Assembly (NCBI GenBank): GCA_964457725.1
Contig: CAYWGQ010000140.1
Coordinates: 1 to 10,281 of the forward strand
Reading direction: 5' to 3'
Source of the DNA: FEN-1219 sp964457725
GTDB lineage: Bacteria; Pseudomonadota; Gammaproteobacteria; Steroidobacterales; Rariloculaceae
Length of the DNA: 10,281 nucleotides
Part shown: positions 6,934 to 10,281 of the stretch, piece after piece
How positions within the stretch are numbered: the first letter of the stretch is position 1
How the letters are laid out: every line of letters starts with the position of its first letter
Position numbers and translations under genes: made by a program
The notes under the pieces: generated by a model
The model's database searches: none
Seen by the model: the letters and a program-made list of their open reading frames with translations, nothing else
Told to the model about the DNA's origin: nothing

Positions 6934-7724
6934 CGCTCGTCGGTGCCTGCGAACGCGGCCTCGGGACCGAAGCTCATCTCGAGCACGCGCCGCGCATCGG
7001 CCGCGAGCTCGTTGTTGCCGAGCGCCTGATACGCGGTGACCATGATCCTGAGCGTGTCCTCGAGCTGCGGCGCGCCGGGATAGCGCTCGAGCGCGTACTT
7101 CGCGCGGTTCACCGCAGCGACGTACGCACCGCGCTCGATGTAGTAGCGCGCGACGTGGTTCTCGTACTCCGCGAGGCGATTGCGCAGGTACACCATCCGC
7201 TGTCGGGCGTCGTCGACGTACGGGCTGTTCGGGAAGCGGCGAATCAGCTCCTCGAACGCCTGGAACGACCGCAGCGTGTCCTTCGGCGGCCGGCGCGTGA
7301 GGTCCACCTTGAACATCCGCTCGAGGATGTTCGGCGCCTCGTCGAAGTAGATCCTGCCCTTCATGTACAGGCAGTAGTCGACGCGCGGGTGAGTCGGATT
7401 CTCGCGCTCGAACTCCTCCGCGGCGTCGATCGCGGCTTCGGGCTGCTGGCTCTTGTAATATAAGTAGATCAGATCGAGCTGCGCCTGCCGCGTCACGTTG
7501 CTGAACGGATAGCGAGCTTCGAGCTGCCGGAAGTAGAGGATCGCGCCGCGGTAGTTCGCCGCGTCCATCGCGGCACGGCCGCGCTCGTAGAGCGCTTCGG
7601 GGCCCGCGTCCTGCACGACGTTGTCGCGCCGGCCGCAGCCGACGACGGCCGTCGCGGCCAACACTACGATCAATGCGGTTTTCAGTGCTCGGAGCACGCG
7701 TGATTCACCATTCCGCTGTTGCAT
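6934..7724 (-). CDS. bamD: Outer membrane assembly lipoprotein BamD, 3' end lost in gap
   Basis: BamD (YfiO/ComL) is the essential lipoprotein of the BAM complex, which folds beta-barrel proteins into the outer membrane from the periplasmic side. The visible 263 residues start with basic residues and a hydrophobic signal ending in the lipobox VVGC, with C30 as the lipidated cysteine. TPR-type helices follow: EALYERGRAAMDAANYRGAI, then LEARYPFS, QAQLDLIYLYYKSQQPEAAI, NPTHPRVDYCLYMKGRIYF, AFEELIRRFPNSPYVDDARQRM and YYIERGAYVAAVNRAKYALERYPG. This gives the five-repeat pattern of the family. E. coli BamD is 245 residues, so the end is probably close, although some relatives carry C-terminal extensions. 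The reading frame runs into the Ns with no stop, so this entry is partial because of the assembly and not because of mutation. It diverges from rluD across 88 bp. Confidence 0.93.
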
Positions 7725-7772
7725 CCGTGCGACACCAGCAAACGGCGCCGCGACTGCGCGTTTCGACGCCGG

Positions 7773-7778
7773 AGTATA
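7773..7778 (-). promoter_or_regulatory. Candidate -10 box for bamD
   Basis: On the minus strand TATACT (5 of 6 matches to TATAAT) lies about 49 bases before the bamD ATG, in the 88-bp divergent region. No convincing -35 is found 16-18 bases upstream. On the plus strand the same spot reads TATAGC and could overlap a weak rluD -10. Confidence 0.3.
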
Positions 7779-7803
7779 GCGGAAAGTTTCGGACGTACCG
7801 GGC

Positions 7804-7809
7804 GGAGGG
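7804..7809 (+). promoter_or_regulatory. Shine-Dalgarno of rluD
   Basis: GGAGGG ends 3 bases before GTG7813, with its core GGAG about 5 bases away. It is the only good ribosome site near the frame's 5' end and supports the GTG start. Confidence 0.65.
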
Positions 7810-7812
7810 CGA

Positions 7813-8769
7813 GTGGAGACGATCGAGCGGCGGGTGACGGTTCCGCCGGAGCTCGCCGGCGCCCGGCTCGATCAAGCGGCCGCGGCGCTCTTGCCGGAGT
7901 TCTCGCGCAGCCGGCTGAAGGCGTGGATCGACGCGGGCAGGCTCACGCTCGAGGGTGCGCCCGCGCCGCCGAAGACGCGGCTTCGCGGCGGCGAGGAGCT
8001 CGCGTTGACCGCGGAGCTCACGCCGGCGGTCGCGGTCGAGCCCGAGGCGATCCCGCTGCGCGTCGTCCACGCGGACGATTCGCTCCTCGTCGTCGACAAG
8101 CCGGCGGGCCTCGTCGTCCATCCGGGCGCGGGCAACCCGTCGGGGACGCTACAGAACGCACTGCTCGCGCTCGATCCGTCGCTCGCGACGCTGCCGCGTG
8201 CCGGTCTCGTGCACCGGCTCGACAAGGACACCTCCGGGCTGCTCCTGATCGCGCGCACGGCGGCGAGCCACAAGGCCCTGACCGCGCTCCTCGAGCAGCG
8301 GGGAATCCACCGCGGCTACCGCGCGGTCTGCCCGGGCGTGCTGACCGGCGGCGGCACCGTCGATGCGCCGATCGGCCGGCACCGGCGCGACCGGATCAAG
8401 ATGGCGGTGACCGAGCAGGGGCGCCCCGCGCGAACGCGCTATCGCGTGCTCGAGCGTTTCCGCGCGCACACCTATGTCGACGTCGAGCTCGAGACCGGCC
8501 GTACGCACCAGATCCGCGTGCACATGGCCCATCTCCGCTACCCGCTGGTCGGCGATCCGGTCTACGGCGGCCGCCCGCGCTTTCCGCCGCAGCCGACCGA
8601 GCGGCTGCGCGCGCTCCTCGAGCGCTTCCCGCGTCAGGCGCTGCATGCCGCGCGGCTCGAGCTCGAGCACCCTGCGACCGGCGAGCCGCTCGCGTTCGAC
8701 AGCCCGCTCCCGGCCGACTTCGAGGAGCTTCTGGAGGCGCTGCGCGATGACGCGCGGGCCGCGCGCTAG
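7813..8769 (+). CDS. rluD: 23S rRNA pseudouridine synthase RluD
   Basis: RluD isomerises uridines 1911, 1915 and 1917 in helix 69 of 23S rRNA, which helps late 50S maturation (known for E. coli). The 318 residues comprise an N-terminal S4-like RNA-binding domain (about 18-70, ARLDQAAAALLPEFSRSRL and the GRLTLEG turn). The RluA-type catalytic domain has motif I DKPAGLVVHPG (95-105), motif II HRLDKDTSGLLLIA with the nucleophile D137, and motif III ELETGRTHQIRVHMAH (about 226-240). The GTG start gives the usual N-terminal distance to the S4 domain. The RluC branch is less likely, because placement beside bamD, pgeF and clpB is the conserved rluD locus. pgeF begins before rluD ends. Confidence 0.94.
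   Translation: METIERRVTVPPELAGARLDQAAAALLPEFSRSRLKAWIDAGRLTLEGAPAPPKTRLRGGEELALTAELTPAVAVEPEAIPLRVVHADDSLLVVDKPAGLVVHPGAGNPSGTLQNALLALDPSLATLPRAGLVHRLDKDTSGLLLIARTAASHKALTALLEQRGIHRGYRAVCPGVLTGGGTVDAPIGRHRRDRIKMAVTEQGRPARTRYRVLERFRAHTYVDVELETGRTHQIRVHMAHLRYPLVGDPVYGGRPRFPPQPTERLRALLERFPRQALHAARLELEHPATGEPLAFDSPLPADFEELLEALRDDARAAR
8733..8737 (+). promoter_or_regulatory. Shine-Dalgarno of pgeF inside rluD
   Basis: GGAGG lies 9 bases before ATG8747, within the last codons of rluD. It picks this ATG although the frame is open for another 270 bases upstream. Confidence 0.75.
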
Positions 8770-9514
8770 CGTCGGCTTCCGGCCCGACTGGCCGGCCCCG
8801 CCGAACGTGCGGGCCTGGGTCAGCGAGCGGGCGGGCGGCGTCAGCGAAGGGCCGTACGCGTCGCTGAACTTGGGCGCACACGTCGGCGACGCGCCGGCCG
8901 CGGTCGAGGAGAACCGCCGCCGGCTCGGGGCCTACGCCGGGCTGCCTGCGGCGCCGGTCTGGCTCGAGCAGGTGCACGGCGCCCGCGTGGTCGATCTCGA
9001 CGCGGAGCCGGTCGAGCCGGCGGACGGTGCGGTGACCGGCCGGCCGGGCGTCGTCTGCGCGGTGCTGACGGCCGACTGCCTGCCGGTGCTGCTCTGCGAT
9101 CGGGACGGGCGCCGGGTCGGTGCGGCCCACGCCGGGTGGCGCGGGCTCTCCGCCGGCGTGCTCGCGAACGCCGTCCGGCGGATGGCCGTCGCGCCGGAGT
9201 CGCTCGTCGCGTGGCTCGGCCCGGCGATCGCGCAGGGCGCGTTCGAGGTCGGGGAGGAGGTGCGCGCCGCGTTCGTCGAGCGGGACGCGGCCGCGGCCGA
9301 GCATTTCGTCCCGAATGCGCGCGGCCGCTGGCAGGCGGATCTCTACGGGCTCGCGCGGCGCAGCCTCGCCGCGGCCGGGGTGCGCGCGATCCACGGCGGC
9401 GGCCTCTGCACGTTCTCCGCCGCGGAGCGCTTCTTCTCGCACCGCCGCGAGGCCCCGTGCGGGCGCTTCGCGAGCCTGATCTGGCTCGAAAGCCCGGGAA
9501 AGCCACCCAGGTAG
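8747..9514 (+). CDS. pgeF: Peptidoglycan editing factor PgeF (YfiH/DUF152, multicopper-oxidase-like fold)
   Basis: In E. coli, YfiH/PgeF removes wrongly incorporated L-serine-containing UDP-MurNAc precursors. The wider family (LACC1/FAMIN) has purine nucleoside activities, so the exact substrate here is inferred from orthology. The 255-residue protein shows the three metal ligands of the family: H77 in LEQVHGARV, C111 in LTADCLPVLL and H128 in GAAHAGWRG. It also has the C-terminal signature CTFSAAERFFSHRR...GRFASLIWL. ATG8747 overlaps rluD by 23 bases and has a good Shine-Dalgarno, so translation is coupled. Family members generally end at or just after IWL. Here the frame runs eight residues further (ESPGKPPR) and stops at TAG9512-9514, which is part of the GTAG head of a REP. 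The tail therefore probably arose when the REP replaced the old stop. Confidence 0.92.
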   Translation: MTRGPRASVGFRPDWPAPPNVRAWVSERAGGVSEGPYASLNLGAHVGDAPAAVEENRRRLGAYAGLPAAPVWLEQVHGARVVDLDAEPVEPADGAVTGRPGVVCAVLTADCLPVLLCDRDGRRVGAAHAGWRGLSAGVLANAVRRMAVAPESLVAWLGPAIAQGAFEVGEEVRAAFVERDAAAAEHFVPNARGRWQADLYGLARRSLAAAGVRAIHGGGLCTFSAAERFFSHRREAPCGRFASLIWLESPGKPPR

Positions 9515-9535
9515 GAGCGGCTGTCCAGCCGCGAC
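9511..9535 (+). repeat. REP copy overlapping the pgeF stop
   Basis: This copy has the GTAG head and both palindrome arms, then GAC, but lacks the CTCTT tail. Bases 9512-9514 of the head are the TAG stop of pgeF. No half copy precedes it, as coding sequence adjoins it directly. Confidence 0.9.
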
Positions 9536-9578
9536 CGCCGCGGCGCAACAGACCACCCCACGAAGGAAAAAGCGAAGA

Positions 9579-9602
9579 TCGCGGCTGGACAGCCGCTCCT
9601 AC
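9579..9602 (-). repeat. Inverted REP copy before clpB
   Basis: This is a perfect 24-bp reverse complement of 9511-9534 across a 44-base spacer (9535-9578), followed on its own strand by GATCTTCG, a tail variant. The pair could fold as a long hairpin in the pgeF transcript. The spacer contains CGAAGGAAAAAGCGAAGATCGCGGC in part shared with the spacer after nadE (both have CGAAGGAA, then AGATCGCGGC). Confidence 0.88.
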
Positions 9603-9640
9603 GGAGGGGGCCGGACGGGGCGCCGCGGGCCGCGGCTGCG

Positions 9641-9668
9641 GTTGATATGCTGGCGCTAGGCCCCATGT
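9641..9668 (+). promoter_or_regulatory. RpoH (sigma-32) heat-shock promoter of clpB
   Basis: CCCCATGT (9661-9668) fits the sigma-32 -10 consensus CCCCATNT at every position. GTTGATA (9641-9647) matches CTTGAAA at 5 of 7, and the spacer is 13 bases, within the usual range. Transcription would start near 9675, about 25 bases before ATG9700, with GGAG at 9688-9691 as the ribosome site. Control of clpB by RpoH is well established in proteobacteria, which adds weight to the match. Confidence 0.78.
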
Positions 9669-9699
9669 CTGGGCCGTAACGCCTTTCGGAGTCGCCGCA

Positions 9700-10281
9700 A
9701 TGCGGATGGACAAGCTCACCAATCAGTTTCAGCTCGCGCTGCAGGACGCGCAGTCCCTCGCGGTGCGGCGCGATCATCAGTTCATCGAGCCCGTGCACCT
9801 GATGGCGGCGATGCTCGATCAGGACGGCGGCGGCGTGCGCGGGCTGCTCACGAAGGCGGGCGTCGATCTGAACCAGCTCCGCTCCGCGCTCGGTCAGGCG
9901 CTCGACCGCATCCCGACCGTGCAGGGCACGCCGGGCGAGGTGCACGTCTCGAACGAGCTCGGCCGGCTGCTGAACGTGACCGACAAGCTCGCGCAGGAGC
10001 GCGGCGACGCCTACATCGCGAGCGAGCTGTTCGTGCTCGCGGCGCTGCAAACCCAGACCGAGCTCGGCCGGATCCTGCAGCGGGCGGGTGCGGTGCGCGG
10101 CGCGGTCGAGAAAGCGATCGACGAGATCCGCGGCGGCGCGAAGGTCGACAGCCAGACCGCGGAGGAGACCCGCCAGGCGCTCGAGAAGTACACGATCGAC
10201 CTGACCGCGCGCGCGGAGCAGGGCAAGCTCGATCCCGTGATCGGCCGCGACGACGAGATCCGGCGCACGATCCAGGTGCTG
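9700..10281 (+). CDS. clpB: ATP-dependent disaggregase ClpB, N-terminal part
   Basis: ClpB is the hexameric AAA+ disaggregase that, with DnaK, pulls proteins out of aggregates after heat stress. The window holds its first 194 codons. MRMDKLTNQFQLALQDAQSLA, given here only as MRMDKLTNQF then QLALQDAQSLA, is the family N terminus. The Clp-N double repeat spans about 1-145, with QFIEPVHLMAAML and, in the second half, DAYIASELFVLAAL. The linker into NBD1 reads EKYTIDLTARAEQGKLDPVIGRDDEIRR (shown in the sequence at about 167-191), typical of the ClpB start of AAA-1. The first Walker A lies just past the window end. ATG9700 has GGAG at 9688-9691, 8 bases away. The alternative ATG two codons later is less likely, as E. 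coli ClpB begins MRLDRL. The gene is cut by the window edge and not broken. Confidence 0.96.
   Translation, partial: MRMDKLTNQFQLALQDAQSLAVRRDHQFIEPVHLMAAMLDQDGGGVRGLLTKAGVDLNQLRSALGQALDRIPTVQGTPGEVHVSNELGRLLNVTDKLAQERGDAYIASELFVLAALQTQTELGRILQRAGAVRGAVEKAIDEIRGGAKVDSQTAEETRQALEKYTIDLTARAEQGKLDPVIGRDDEIRRTIQVL

Noticed and set aside
6788..7039. Plus-strand frame spanning the Ns
   Set aside because: It is built from REP sequence, unknown bases and the antisense of bamD.
9659..9675. GGCCC-CATGTCT-GGGCC as a terminator of pgeF
   Set aside because: There is no T-run after it and it coincides with the sigma-32 -10 element, so a promoter is the better reading.

Overview
The window is very GC-rich chromosomal DNA (codon third positions are nearly all G or C) carrying a housekeeping gene set in gammaproteobacterial order. 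The last part, bamD diverging from rluD-pgeF-clpB, is the layout known from E. coli and Pseudomonas, and in Pseudomonas pilS-pilR lies beside it. Together with GTAG-headed REP-type palindromes resembling those of Stenotrophomonas, Xanthomonas and Pseudomonas, this suggests a gammaproteobacterium of the Xanthomonadales/Nevskiales/Steroidobacterales kind. No ribosomal RNA or other taxonomic marker is present, so the lineage is an inference. A run of exactly 100 Ns (6834-6933) shows that the sequence is a scaffold from a draft or metagenome assembly.

Layout: (1) 1-2434, minus strand: pilS-pilR, a two-component system for type IV pilus transcription, with pilR cut by the window edge. (2) 2435-2856: the intergenic region between divergent pilS and sucC, holding a 53-bp tandem array of REP palindromes, an inverted copy, outward half copies and a candidate sucC promoter. 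(3) 2857-4895: sucC-sucD, succinyl-CoA ligase of the TCA cycle, joined by a 4-base overlap. (4) 5040-6647: glutamine-dependent NAD+ synthetase. (5) 6648-6933: a convergent region with an inverted pair of REPs, a pyrimidine tract that may make a terminator, and the gap. (6) 6934-7724, minus: bamD, whose 3' end is lost in the gap. (7) 7813-9514: rluD and pgeF, overlapping by 23 bases. (8) 9511-9668: another inverted REP pair, then a good RpoH (sigma-32) promoter. (9) 9700-10281: the N-terminal third or less of clpB, cut by the window edge.

The protein-coding genes are ordinary and are called with high confidence from their motifs. The unusual part is the repeat system. Eight near-identical REP palindromes and five half copies lie in three of the intergenic regions. 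Each site has copies facing inward, and in the two larger sites half copies sit outside the full ones, at a head-to-head spacing of 13-16 bp. One REP supplies the stop codon of pgeF, one is placed to work as a terminator after nadE, and the largest array sits between two divergent 5' ends. No transposase for these repeats is in the window.
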